Positions 9,296 through 18,473 of a stretch of DNA of 64,000 bases are shown here, one piece after another. The notes under the pieces were generated by a model. It saw nothing but the letters and a program-made list of their open reading frames with translations, ran no database searches and was not told the DNA's origin. Source of the stretch: Sphingobium yanoikuyae (lineage in GTDB: Bacteria; Pseudomonadota; Alphaproteobacteria; Sphingomonadales; Sphingomonadaceae); contig NZ_CP053021.1 of the NCBI RefSeq assembly GCF_013001025.1, positions 3,438,001 to 3,502,000 of the forward strand, written 5' to 3'. The position numbers and the translations under genes are program-made. Within the stretch, counting starts at the first letter, position 1, and each line of letters begins with the position of its first letter.

Positions 9296-12200
9296 TGCAG
9301 CTTGCCCATATCGCACTGGTGCAATGGCATCTGTTCGGTCGCGAGGACCTGGCCGTCGGCGGCGACACCGCCGTGCTGGGCCAGAACCGATCCGGCAAAT
9401 CGACGCTGATCGACCTCATCCAGGCGGTGATGACCGGCGGTTCGCGGCGCTGGTATCAGTTCAATCGTTCCGCCGGCGAAACCGGCAGCCGCAAGTCGGA
9501 ACGCACGCTGCGCGGCTATTGCCTCGGCCAGCTCAACGAACATGAATTTCTGCGCCAGGAATCCGTCACCCACATCGTGCTGACGTTCGACGACCCCGAC
9601 GGCATGCGCCCACCGGTGAGCGTGGGCCTGTGCGTCGAGGCGTCCGCGATCGAGGATGCACAGGTGGTCGGCCGCTATATCGCGCCCGGCGTGCGAGTGG
9701 ATACCGACCTGCTGATCGAGCATCTGGATGGCGGGCAGCAGCGCTCGGCGCCCTGGAGCCTGGTGCGCGAACGGCTGGAGCAGGCCTGCGCAGCGGCCGG
9801 CACCCAGCTCATTCGCCCCGACGGCCCGCGCAACCATATCCGCGAATATATGCGCCAGCTGTTCACTGGCCGGCGCCACAGCGATCCGGATCGCTTCATC
9901 CGCGCCTTCGTCATGGCCCTGTCGTTCGAGGATATGCGCTCGGTCGAGGGCTTCGTGCATAATTTCCTGCTCGCCCGGAACGACATCGACATCGGCGAAC
10001 TGCGCGAGGGCATCCAGCGCTATCGCGACATCCAGAAGGATGTGCATGAGCTGGAACGGCGGCTCGACGCGCTGCGGGCGCTGGCCGAACTCGTGTCGCG
10101 CTTCGTCACCTTGCTGGAACGGGAGGATGTCGCCCGTGGCACCGCCCGCCTCGCCGCCATGATCGAGGCGGGTGCCGCGCTGATCGCCAATCTACGCGAA
10201 CGGCGCGACACGCTGGCGGAACTGGACGACATCCAGCAGGATATCGGCCGCTGCGATGCGGAGATTGCGGCACTGGGCGATCGGCAGGACAGCCTGCTCG
10301 CCCAGTCCGTCGCGGAAGGCGCCGCCGGCAAGCGGGCCGTGGTCGCCAGCGAACTCAAGGCCGTGGACCTGGCCCGCACCGGCGTGGTGCAACGGCTCGA
10401 AGCCCGCTTCCGCGCGGCCGCGCTCGGCGCCAGCCTGCTCGACCATCGCGAGCGGCTCGCGCCCCTGAAGCTCGGCGCCCTGTTCCAGGCGCTGGAGGCC
10501 CTGCGGCAGCAGAGCGACGGGCTGGAGCCGCCGACATGGCCGCGCGATCCGTTGGCGATGGAGGAACTGATCGCCACCGCCCGCCGCAGCGCCATCGATA
10601 GCGTCGCCAAGATCCAGGAACGGCGCGACCAGGCGATCGCCCAGCGGCGCGGCCTGCAGGACGAGCTGGCCGATCTGGTCGCGCGCCGCGACAAGGCGCG
10701 CGCCGGCCAGGTGAGCCTGGACGATCGCACCATCCGCCTGATGGCCGCGCTGGAGCGAGAGAATATGCGTCCGCGCACGCTCTGCCAGGTGGCCGAAATC
10801 GTCGATCCACAATGGCGCGAAGCGGCCGAGGCCCTGCTTGGGCGCGACCGAGAGGCGATTCTGGTCGATCCCGAACATGCGTCCCGCGCGGTCGAGATCG
10901 TGCGCGCCAACCGCGACGGCTTCCGCGGATGCCGGGTCATCAACAGCCGTCGCCTCGCCGAACAGCCGCCCGGCTTCGACACTGATTCCCTCGCCACCGT
11001 CTTTGCCAGCGACGATCCGCTGGCGATCGCCTTCCTGCGCTTCCGCACCGGCCAGGTGCGGCTCGCCGGTACCCAGGCGGAATTGCTGACGGGCGGCCGC
11101 GCAATCATGCGCGATGGCGCCTATAATAGCGGCATCGTGGTCGAGGTGCTGCGCACCCGTGATCTCAAGATCGGCCGGGCCGCAGCCCCGCTGATGGAGG
11201 CCGAACTGCTTGCCCGGATCGAGGATCGGCAGGCGCTGATCACCGTCCATGCCGAAACCGAGCGGTTCCACGATGATATTCATCGCAAGCTGCTGCCGCT
11301 GATGGCCGATGTCGATCCGGCCGACCGGCTCGACCTGCTGGTCGCCGCGATCGACGAGCATGAGGAAAGCCGCACCGAATTGCAGCACCGGATCGACAAG
11401 ATCGCGATGACGGTCGATCCGGCGATCCAGCACAATCTGGACAAGGTGAAGCTGCAACTGCGCAGCGCTACCGAGGAAAAGGAAGAACTGATCGGCCGGC
11501 GCGGCCAGCTTGGCCAGGCCAGGATCGAAATCCAGCGGCGGCTGGATGCGGGCGATGCCCAGCCCGGCTCCTGGCTCTGCCTGCGCTCGCGGCGCGCCCT
11601 GTTCAAGGATCGAGTGCGCTCATCGGCCAGCCTCTCGATCCTGCGCGAGGCCTATCGCCAGCAGCGCGGACGCCCCCTGCCCCGACTGGTGCAGGAGATG
11701 ATGAAGCGCGCGGACGAGGCCCGCGACGCCTATCAGGCGTTGCAGGGCGAAATTCGCGAGACGCTGGGCCATTACCGCGCCGATTTCGACAATAGCGCCC
11801 CCATTGCCCTGCCCGGCGCGATCGCGGCCGAGGTGAAGCCCTGGCTCGCCGCCAATATCGCGGCGCTGGAGGAAAATGAGCTGATCCAGTATCGGCGCCA
11901 GGCCGACGAAGCCGCCGAGCAGATCGGCCAGCTGTTCCGCACCGCCTTCATCCATGAGCTGAACGCCCGCTTCAACGATCTGCGTTCGGAGCTGGACAAC
12001 CTCACCCGCGCGCTGCGGATGCGGCCGCTCCATGGCGAGATCTACACGCTCCATGCCCGTCCCAAGGAGGAGTTTGCCGCGCTCCACCGGCTGGCGCGTG
12101 AGAGCGAGCATGACGAACTGACCTTCGACGCCCTCTTTGGCCGGGCCGCCCCGCGCGACGCCGAACATGCCCAGGCACTGGCGGAGGTCGAACGCCTGCT

Positions 12201-12735
12201 GAGCGACGAGTCCCTCGATTTCTCAGCCTATCAGGATTACCGCAACTATTTCACCTTCGACCTGCGCATGGAGGATGTGAACAAGGGGCGCACCACCAGC
12301 TATGACAAGCGCAAGGGCACGGCGAGCGGCGCAGAGCGGCAGGTGCCCTATTATGTGGTGATCGGCGCGGCGCTGGCCAGCATCTATCATGGCGCGCGCC
12401 GGCAATATGAGCGGGCGGAGCTGGGCCTGGGCCTTGCCGTGTTCGACGAGGCGTTCAGCAAGATGGACGGCCCCAACCAGCGCACCCTGCTCGAATTTTA
12501 CGACGATATCGGGCTGCAGGTGGTGATCGCTGCGCCATCGGAAAAGCGCGCGGTCGTCTATGAAAATCTCGACAGCGTGATCGACGTGTTCCGCCATGGC
12601 GACAATGCCAGCGCCGAAGCCGTCCGCATCAAGCCCCACGCCCGCACCCAGATGCGCGCCGCCAACCCGCAGCATCTCGACGATGCCGCGCTGGCCGAAC
12701 GGCTCGACCTCTTCGCGCTGGACAGCGCGGAATAG
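9292..12735 (+). CDS. jetC: Wadjet/Mks condensin SMC-like ATPase JetC (MksB-type)
   Basis: A 1147-residue SMC/MukB-like ATPase that would load on and extrude DNA. Walker A is GQNRSGKST at residues 30-38. Two long coiled-coil regions flank a hinge-like middle part (around residues 500-640). The signature region near the C-terminus reads SGAERQVPYYVVIGAALASI, followed by Walker B LAVFDEAFSKMD. All ATPase motifs are intact, so it is not decayed. It is coupled to jetB. The operon ends at a strong hairpin with no room for jetD, the toprim-type nuclease subunit that cleaves plasmids in classical Wadjet; the next gene is an unrelated capA on the other strand. Confidence 0.88.
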   Translation: MMQLAHIALVQWHLFGREDLAVGGDTAVLGQNRSGKSTLIDLIQAVMTGGSRRWYQFNRSAGETGSRKSERTLRGYCLGQLNEHEFLRQESVTHIVLTFDDPDGMRPPVSVGLCVEASAIEDAQVVGRYIAPGVRVDTDLLIEHLDGGQQRSAPWSLVRERLEQACAAAGTQLIRPDGPRNHIREYMRQLFTGRRHSDPDRFIRAFVMALSFEDMRSVEGFVHNFLLARNDIDIGELREGIQRYRDIQKDVHELERRLDALRALAELVSRFVTLLEREDVARGTARLAAMIEAGAALIANLRERRDTLAELDDIQQDIGRCDAEIAALGDRQDSLLAQSVAEGAAGKRAVVASELKAVDLARTGVVQRLEARFRAAALGASLLDHRERLAPLKLGALFQALEALRQQSDGLEPPTWPRDPLAMEELIATARRSAIDSVAKIQERRDQAIAQRRGLQDELADLVARRDKARAGQVSLDDRTIRLMAALERENMRPRTLCQVAEIVDPQWREAAEALLGRDREAILVDPEHASRAVEIVRANRDGFRGCRVINSRRLAEQPPGFDTDSLATVFASDDPLAIAFLRFRTGQVRLAGTQAELLTGGRAIMRDGAYNSGIVVEVLRTRDLKIGRAAAPLMEAELLARIEDRQALITVHAETERFHDDIHRKLLPLMADVDPADRLDLLVAAIDEHEESRTELQHRIDKIAMTVDPAIQHNLDKVKLQLRSATEEKEELIGRRGQLGQARIEIQRRLDAGDAQPGSWLCLRSRRALFKDRVRSSASLSILREAYRQQRGRPLPRLVQEMMKRADEARDAYQALQGEIRETLGHYRADFDNSAPIALPGAIAAEVKPWLAANIAALEENELIQYRRQADEAAEQIGQLFRTAFIHELNARFNDLRSELDNLTRALRMRPLHGEIYTLHARPKEEFAALHRLARESEHDELTFDALFGRAAPRDAEHAQALAEVERLLSDESLDFSAYQDYRNYFTFDLRMEDVNKGRTTSYDKRKGTASGAERQVPYYVVIGAALASIYHGARRQYERAELGLGLAVFDEAFSKMDGPNQRTLLEFYDDIGLQVVIAAPSEKRAVVYENLDSVIDVFRHGDNASAEAVRIKPHARTQMRAANPQHLDDAALAERLDLFALDSAE

Positions 12736-12742
12736 GAAAGGC

Positions 12743-12778
12743 CGGCTTCAGGGGCACCGTCCCGCGCCCCTGAAGCCG
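12743..12778. terminator. Bidirectional hairpin between jetC and capA
   Basis: A perfect 13-base inverted repeat, CGGCTTCAGGGGC (12743-12755) and its complement (12766-12778), with a 10-base loop. It lies between two converging genes, eight bases after the jetC stop and eight before the capA stop, as expected for a shared terminator. It lacks a U-tract. Confidence 0.75.
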
Positions 12779-12786
12779 CCATTAGA

Positions 12787-14211
12787 TCAGGGGCGCGAAG
12801 CTGCCACGCGGATCACGCCCACGCCCTTGACCGTCTCGATCTTCGTGCCGAAGGGCGCGGACAGGCGCTGCAGCCGTTCCAGGATGCGCGCGCCCACGGT
12901 GGCATCGGCCAGGTGCGGCACGCCCTTGCCCGCGCCCGTCGCGTTGACGCCCAGGTCGACGGGATAGAGGCGGATTTCACTCAGCTGGCCATCCTTGTAA
13001 TGGCTCACCGCGATCACCGTTTCATAGAGGTTGGGATCGCCAAATTCCTTCGCGCCGCGCGCCTGCAGCAGTTCGGGCGCGGTCACGCTGCCCGGCGTGA
13101 TGCCGAACTGGTCGTACATGTCGGCCGGCAGGTCATCCAGGCTGTTGTTCATCATCGCGAAGTTGCCGAGCGAATAGAAGATCGGCTTGCCCTTGTAGAT
13201 CTCGATCCCGCGCAGCTGGTGCGGGCCATGGCCGACATAGGCGTCCGCGCCGGCATCGATCGCCTGATGGGCCAGACCCTGGGCGAAATTGGCGGGCGTC
13301 TGGCTGGCATTGCCAGGCTCGTGATTGTGCAGCGAGAAGACGGCGAAATTGCCATTCTGCTTAGCCTGGCGCACGGCCAGCATGTTGGCGGCGATATCCC
13401 TGGCATTGAGATCATATTCGATCGTCATCGGCGCGGTCGGGGTTGTCGTCGCCCGATATTCGCGGCCCTTCATCTTGACCGGCGCCCCCGCCTTGGTGCC
13501 CGCCAGCCGGGCGATCGTCGCCAGGTCGGTATCGGACACCAGGCCGACCTCGACGCTGCGGATGGTGTTGGCGCCGCCACGGCCGGGCACCTGGCCCAGT
13601 GGATCGGAGGCCGGCGACATCGGCGTGAAGCTGGTGGTGGCCGACACCAGCCCGACGCGGCCATGCGGCCCGTCATAATAGGCCGGCGCGCGGGCCGCGG
13701 TCATCGAACGGCCGGTGCCGGCATGGACGATATGCGCGCCGTCGAGCAGCGCCAGCGTATCATACAGCCCCTCCACGCCCCAGTCGGTGGCGTGGTTGTT
13801 GGCATGGCCAACAATGTCGATGCCCATCTTCGCCACATCGGCCGGGACGGCGGGATCGGCCAGCATCCAGGTGCCGCCCGACTCCGCCTGCGGCGAGCCC
13901 TTGAAGGTCTTGAGGTCGAGCGCGGTCGTCTCGAAATTGCCGAAGGTCACGTCCGCGCCGCGCAGGATGCGCAGCATGTCGGGCGACTGCTGCTCGATCG
14001 TCGCCAGCATTGGACGCAGATAGATGAGGTCGCCCACCGCCGCGAAGCTGAAATCGCCGGCGATCGGGCTGGTCGGCACGCGGCTAGTCGACAGCTGGCC
14101 GCCGCTTTCCTCTTCCTCGGCATGGGCCGCGATCGGCGCGGTCAGCATCAGCGCGGCGCCGGCCAGCGACAGGCTGCGCACCGCGCGGCGGCGAAGAATC
14201 TTGGACAGCAT
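12787..14211 (-). CDS. CapA family metallophosphatase-like periplasmic protein
   Basis: A 474-residue protein of the CapA/PgsA (poly-gamma-glutamate synthesis) family, which has a calcineurin-like fold. Signature segments are AAVGDLIY, FGNFETT, GIDIVGHANNHATDWG, AVFSLHNHEPG and DAYVGHGPHQLRGIEIYKGKPIFYSLGNF. The start at 14211 gives a signal peptide (RRAVRSLSLAGAALMLTAPIAAHA) and follows AAAGGGGAA on the message; the longer frame upstream is not protein-like. No capB, capC or other capsule genes are nearby, so a role in poly-glutamate production is doubtful; a stand-alone cell-envelope phosphoesterase is as likely. Confidence 0.85.
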   Translation of the reverse strand: MLSKILRRRAVRSLSLAGAALMLTAPIAAHAEEEESGGQLSTSRVPTSPIAGDFSFAAVGDLIYLRPMLATIEQQSPDMLRILRGADVTFGNFETTALDLKTFKGSPQAESGGTWMLADPAVPADVAKMGIDIVGHANNHATDWGVEGLYDTLALLDGAHIVHAGTGRSMTAARAPAYYDGPHGRVGLVSATTSFTPMSPASDPLGQVPGRGGANTIRSVEVGLVSDTDLATIARLAGTKAGAPVKMKGREYRATTTPTAPMTIEYDLNARDIAANMLAVRQAKQNGNFAVFSLHNHEPGNASQTPANFAQGLAHQAIDAGADAYVGHGPHQLRGIEIYKGKPIFYSLGNFAMMNNSLDDLPADMYDQFGITPGSVTAPELLQARGAKEFGDPNLYETVIAVSHYKDGQLSEIRLYPVDLGVNATGAGKGVPHLADATVGARILERLQRLSAPFGTKIETVKGVGVIRVAASRP

Positions 14212-14303
14212 CAACGGACTTCCCCTTTGTAACTTTGTGTCGGGGATAGCCGGTCGGGCTGACATGAACCTGTCGCCGGGACAGGCTTTTCTGTTCGGCG
14301 AGC

Positions 14304-15794
14304 CTATTCGGCGCGAAACGCGATGGTGACGCACAACCCTCGGCCGGTCCGTCCGTCGGCCAGGCTGATCTGCGCGCCCATCCGGTCGGCGAGCGCGCGG
14401 GCGATCGGCAGGCCAAGGCCAGTGCCCGGCGTCGCGCTGTTGCCCGGCATGCGGTAGAAACGGTCCCACACCTTTTCGCGCTGCGCCTCGGGAATGCCCG
14501 GACCATCATCGTCGATATCGACCATCGCCTGCCCCTCGCGGCGATAGAGATGGACGGTCACTGTACCGCCCGGCCGGTTGTAGCGGATCGCATTGTCGAG
14601 CAGATTGCCGATCAGCTCCGCCGCCAGCCCCGGCTGGCCGACTGCCATGGCCGGACCGACCATCGCCTTGTCATAGCCGATCTCGATATCGGCCGGCGCC
14701 TGGGCAGCGCGATCGGCAATCACGTCCGCGGCAACCTCGGACAGATCGAACGGCCCCATGCGCATGTCGCCATCCTCCTCGCTGCGGGCGAGCGCGATCA
14801 GCTGGCGCAGCAATTGCTCCAGGCTGTCGATGGCGTGGGGAATGTCCTGCAACGCTGCCTTGCCCTGTGGCGAGGCCGCGCCATAGCGATCGAGCACGTC
14901 GAGATGGACCCGCGCCACGGCGAGTGGCGTGCGCATCTGGTGCGAGGCGTTGGAGGTGAACTGCCGCAGCGAATTGGTCGCCCGCTCCAGCCGCGCCATC
15001 AGCCCGTTGAAGGCCGCGACGAACGGCTTGATCTCGACCGGCGTGGCGTCCGCCATTTCCATGCGGAAAGCCGGCGACGCCTCGCGCCGGGCGGCCTCCA
15101 CCTGCCCCGTCAGGTCCGACAGCGGCCGCAGCCCCCAGCGGATCGCCCACCAGAAGAGCAGCCCGGTGACCAGCAGCACCGCGACGCCGACCAGCAGTAC
15201 CTGGCGCAGGAACAGTCGTTCATAGGCGGACCGATCATCCAGATAGTCGGCAATCTGGATCGCGATCAGCCTGTCATCGCCATAGGCGCGGCGCATCTCG
15301 GTCGCGATCCGCACCGGCTTGCCGTGCAGCGTGCCGCTGCGCAGATAGGCCGCCTGGGTGACATAATGGGCGTCCGCCGGATCGAGATAGCCGCGCACCA
15401 GCGGCGTCTTGCGATAGGCATTCTTGAAGGTCGCGGGCGGATGGCGATCGGTCACGCCGTCCCAGTCCGCGCGATAGTCGGCAGGCGGCTTCAGGCTGGG
15501 ATCGCCGGCGACCAGCCTGTCGCCACGATAGACGCTGTAATGGACCACCGGCCGGGCGCGACGCTGGAGCAGGTGGATGACCAGCGGCACCAGCCGCTTC
15601 TGGTCGGCCGGCGGGCTGTTATAGGCCAGGCTGAGCGTGCGGACCGACCCAACCAGCACGCGGTCGACCGTGTCCGCCTCGGTATTGTGATTGACCAATG
15701 CGGTGATGACGGAAAAGACCAGCACCAGCGCCGTCAGCGGCATCATCACCGCGCCGGTCAGGCGCAGCCGCAGCGAGGAAGACAATCTGCGCAT
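14304..15794 (-). CDS. Sensor histidine kinase (TctE/QseC type)
   Basis: A 496-residue inner-membrane kinase. Two membrane helices (about residues 12-32 and 195-217) flank a periplasmic TctE-like sensor region of about 160 residues; a HAMP-type linker follows. HisKA carries the His in SNASHQMRTPLAVARVHLD, and HATPase has DDDGPGIP and GTGLGLPIARALADRMG. It lies 27 bases after its partner response regulator in the same operon. TctE-like kinases often sense organic acids, but the ligand here cannot be read from sequence. Confidence 0.92.
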   Translation of the reverse strand: MRRLSSSLRLRLTGAVMMPLTALVLVFSVITALVNHNTEADTVDRVLVGSVRTLSLAYNSPPADQKRLVPLVIHLLQRRARPVVHYSVYRGDRLVAGDPSLKPPADYRADWDGVTDRHPPATFKNAYRKTPLVRGYLDPADAHYVTQAAYLRSGTLHGKPVRIATEMRRAYGDDRLIAIQIADYLDDRSAYERLFLRQVLLVGVAVLLVTGLLFWWAIRWGLRPLSDLTGQVEAARREASPAFRMEMADATPVEIKPFVAAFNGLMARLERATNSLRQFTSNASHQMRTPLAVARVHLDVLDRYGAASPQGKAALQDIPHAIDSLEQLLRQLIALARSEEDGDMRMGPFDLSEVAADVIADRAAQAPADIEIGYDKAMVGPAMAVGQPGLAAELIGNLLDNAIRYNRPGGTVTVHLYRREGQAMVDIDDDGPGIPEAQREKVWDRFYRMPGNSATPGTGLGLPIARALADRMGAQISLADGRTGRGLCVTIAFRAE

Positions 15795-15821
15795 ATGTGT
15801 GGCTGTCGATCAGTCCGGCGC

Positions 15822-16487
15822 TCAGGCCGCTTCGATCATATAGCCCAGACCGCGGATCGTGCGGATCGACGGGCCTGACGGCTGCAACTTGCGGCGCAGG
15901 CGGCCGACATAGACCTCCAGAGCATTGGGCGTGACGGCATCGTCGAAGTTGAACACTTCGGCCGACAGCCTTTCCTTGGCCACCACCTTGCCCGGCCGGC
16001 CCATCAGCGTTTCCAGCACCGCCAGTTCGCGTCGGCGCAGGTCGATCATGCTGCCTTCCAGATAGACGGTGCGGCTGGACCGGTCGAAGGTCAGCGTGCC
16101 GATGCGCAGCACCGGATCGAGCGTGCCCTGGCTGCGCCGCACCAGCGCGCGAACCCGCGATTCCAGTTCGCGCGGGTCGAACGGCTTGGCCATATAATCG
16201 TCGGCCCCGCGATCCAGACCATTGATCCGGTCGTCGATCATGTCGCGTGCGGTCAGGATGATGATCGGCGTCCGCGCGCCGCGCGCGCGCAGCCGGCTGA
16301 GCACTTCCAGGCCGTCCAGATCGGGCAGGCCCAGGTCCAGGATGATTGCGCTATAGGGTTCCTGATCGGCCAGCCGCAGCGCATCCTCGCCGCTGGTCAA
16401 TATGTCGACGGCAAAGCCCGCGCCTTCCAGCGAGGCCATGATCCCCCGCGCCAGACGCTCATCATCTTCCACCAGCAACAAACGCAT
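15822..16487 (-). CDS. OmpR-family response regulator (TctD/QseB type)
   Basis: A 221-residue regulator that starts MRLLLVEDDERLARG, with the phosphoacceptor Asp in IILDLGLPDLDGLEVL, the receiver Lys in YMAKPFDPREL and a C-terminal winged helix (VTPNALEVYVGRLRRKLQP, IRTIRGLGYMIEAA). The start at 16487 is chosen because it puts the receiver at the N-terminus; a longer frame adds only ten residues. It is encoded immediately upstream of its cognate sensor kinase. It is divergent from the serine hydrolase/TonB receptor genes, which are candidate targets. Confidence 0.93.
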   Translation of the reverse strand: MRLLLVEDDERLARGIMASLEGAGFAVDILTSGEDALRLADQEPYSAIILDLGLPDLDGLEVLSRLRARGARTPIIILTARDMIDDRINGLDRGADDYMAKPFDPRELESRVRALVRRSQGTLDPVLRIGTLTFDRSSRTVYLEGSMIDLRRRELAVLETLMGRPGKVVAKERLSAEVFNFDDAVTPNALEVYVGRLRRKLQPSGPSIRTIRGLGYMIEAA

Positions 16488-16584
16488 TACAGCACTCCTA
16501 CCGATCCCGGCAGGCACCCTCGATCGACATTAAATTGCGATACGCATCCGCAGCAGGAATGCAAATACCAAATAAAAAGCCCTT

Positions 16585-16606
16585 ATCTTGCCGTTGATTG
16601 CAAGAT
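16585..16606. promoter_or_regulatory. Inverted repeat in the response regulator/hydrolase divergent region
   Basis: ATCTTGC (16585-16591) pairs with GCAAGAT (16600-16606) across an 8-base spacer in the 279-base gap between the two divergent genes. A second short inverted repeat, TGTCA-N6-TGACA, lies at 16628-16643. Either could bind a regulator; no further support is visible. Confidence 0.35.
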
Positions 16607-16766
16607 CGGCCGCCTCACCCCTCTCTGTGTCAGGTTCGTGACAGCGACTCCGGTTAGGACTCGCCAGGAAAGACGGACGACGACGGATTTTCCGCCGTAC
16701 GCGCCGCCGGAAAAAACAGATCGCAGCGCGGCAAGAGCGCTTCGGGCGCACAAGGGAAAAATAGAT

Positions 16767-18401
16767 ATGACGACCGTTCGGTCCTCGCTCGCGGGGGCGC
16801 TCATCTGCATGGCTGCGGCACTGCCCGCTGCCGCCATGGCGCAATCGGCCAGCCCGGCCCCGGCTGATGCCGCGTCGCTCGCCCGCCTCGACGCGCTGTT
16901 TGCGCGCTGGAACAGCAAGACCGCCCCCGGCTGCGCCGTCGCCGTCTCGCGCGATGGCCAGGCGATCGCCACCCGCGCCTATGGCATGGCCAGCCTGGAA
17001 CTGGGCGTCGCCCTCACCCCGGACAGCATCTTCGAGGCCGGATCGGACTCCAAGCAGTTCACCGCCGCCGCGACCCTGATGCTTGCACACGATGGCAAGC
17101 TGTCTCTGGACGATGATATCCGCAAGGTCGTGCCGGAAATGCCCGATTACGGCACCCCGGTTACGATCCGCCACCTGCTGCACCACACCAGCGGCCTGCG
17201 CGACTGGGGTTCGGTCGCCGCGATCGAGGGCTGGCCGCGCAACAGCCGCACCGCCGACAATCAGGACATGCTGAACATCGTCGCGCGCCAGAAGGAACTG
17301 AACTTCGCGCCCGGCAGCCATTATCTCTACAGCAACAGCAACTATAACCTGCTCGCCATCATCGTCGCGCGGGTCAGCGGCCAGTCGCTCGCCGACTTCA
17401 CCCAGGATCATATCTTCAAGCCGCTAGGCATGACCCACACACGCTGGCGCGACGACCATGGCGATGTCGTGCCGGGCCGCACCGGCGCCTATGAATTTGA
17501 CGATGGCGTCTATCGCAACGACCAGGTGATCGAGGACGCCTATGGCAATGGCGGCCTGCTGACCACGGTCGGCGACCTGGTGAAGTGGCAGGCGGCGCTC
17601 GACGCCGACACGTTCGGCACCGGCTTCACCGCCGAAATGCAGACGCCGACCAAGCTCAATGACGGCACGCCGATCGCCTATGCGCTGGCGCTCGTGAATC
17701 TCGACCATCATGGCCAGCAGGAAGTCAGCCACAGCGGTTCGACCGGCGGATATCGCGCCTGGATGGCCCGCTATCCGCAGCAGAAGCTCGCCGTATCGCT
17801 GCTCTGCAATACCGGCAATGCCGACACGCCGATGCTGGGCCGCGATGTCGCCGACATCTTCCTGCCCGCCTACAAGGCCAAGACCTATACCCCCAAGGGG
17901 CCGCTGCCGTCGGGCACCTATGCCGACGGCATGACCGGCTTCCCGGTCCGCTTCGACAGCGACGACAAGGGCAATCTGCGCGCCGACGGCCGGGTGCTGA
18001 CGCCGGTGGGTCCGGGCCGCTGGGCGCAGCGCGAGGATATCTTCGCCTTTAGCAAGACTGGTCTGACGCTGGAACATCGCGAGGGCGAGAAGATCGCCTA
18101 TCGCAAGGTCGATGCCGTCACCGCCTTCGACGCCAAGCCCTATGTCGGCCGCTTCTGCGGCGTCGACACCTTCGCCTGCCTCAGCTTCAAGCAGCAGGGC
18201 GACACGCTGACCTATAGCGGCCCGCGCTGGTACAACACGCCGCTCAGCCCCGCCTATGCCGACGTCTTCACCGGCGAGGCCGCGCCGGGCGCCGGCCGCA
18301 TCACCGTCAAGTTCGAACGCGACGCATCGGGCGCGGTCACCGCGCTGCGCTTTGGCGAAGGGCGTGCCTACGACGTCGCCTTCCGCCGCGTCGCCGACTG
18401 A
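16767..18401 (+). CDS. Secreted serine hydrolase of the class C beta-lactamase / D-aminopeptidase family
   Basis: A 544-residue protein with a signal peptide (residues 1-26, ending PAAAMAQ). The catalytic domain shows the SxxK motif as SDSK in FEAGSDSKQFTAAATLMLAH, the YxN motif as YSN in HYLYSNSNYN, and HSGSTGGY near the usual KTG position. A C-terminal beta domain of about 160 residues follows. Such proteins hydrolyse D-amino-acid peptides or esters; true beta-lactamase activity is unlikely with this architecture. It precedes a TonB receptor by 72 bases on the same strand, so the pair may process and import a peptide-like substrate. The start is the first ATG giving a signal peptide. Confidence 0.87.
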   Translation: MTTVRSSLAGALICMAAALPAAAMAQSASPAPADAASLARLDALFARWNSKTAPGCAVAVSRDGQAIATRAYGMASLELGVALTPDSIFEAGSDSKQFTAAATLMLAHDGKLSLDDDIRKVVPEMPDYGTPVTIRHLLHHTSGLRDWGSVAAIEGWPRNSRTADNQDMLNIVARQKELNFAPGSHYLYSNSNYNLLAIIVARVSGQSLADFTQDHIFKPLGMTHTRWRDDHGDVVPGRTGAYEFDDGVYRNDQVIEDAYGNGGLLTTVGDLVKWQAALDADTFGTGFTAEMQTPTKLNDGTPIAYALALVNLDHHGQQEVSHSGSTGGYRAWMARYPQQKLAVSLLCNTGNADTPMLGRDVADIFLPAYKAKTYTPKGPLPSGTYADGMTGFPVRFDSDDKGNLRADGRVLTPVGPGRWAQREDIFAFSKTGLTLEHREGEKIAYRKVDAVTAFDAKPYVGRFCGVDTFACLSFKQQGDTLTYSGPRWYNTPLSPAYADVFTGEAAPGAGRITVKFERDASGAVTALRFGEGRAYDVAFRRVAD

Positions 18402-18473
18402 TTTTCAGCCATCACACAAGAGCCGCTCGGGTCGCGGCCACAACAAAGCAAGAGCAAAAGGGGACTATTGGAA

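Noticed and set aside
12787..14211. Considered as part of a poly-gamma-glutamate capsule locus
   Set aside because: No capB, capC or capsule export genes are adjacent; only the CapA-type fold is present.
16767..18401. Considered as an antibiotic-resistance beta-lactamase
   Set aside because: The SxxK and YxN motifs are shared by the whole serine hydrolase family; the extra C-terminal domain and TonB receptor neighbour fit a peptidase or esterase better.
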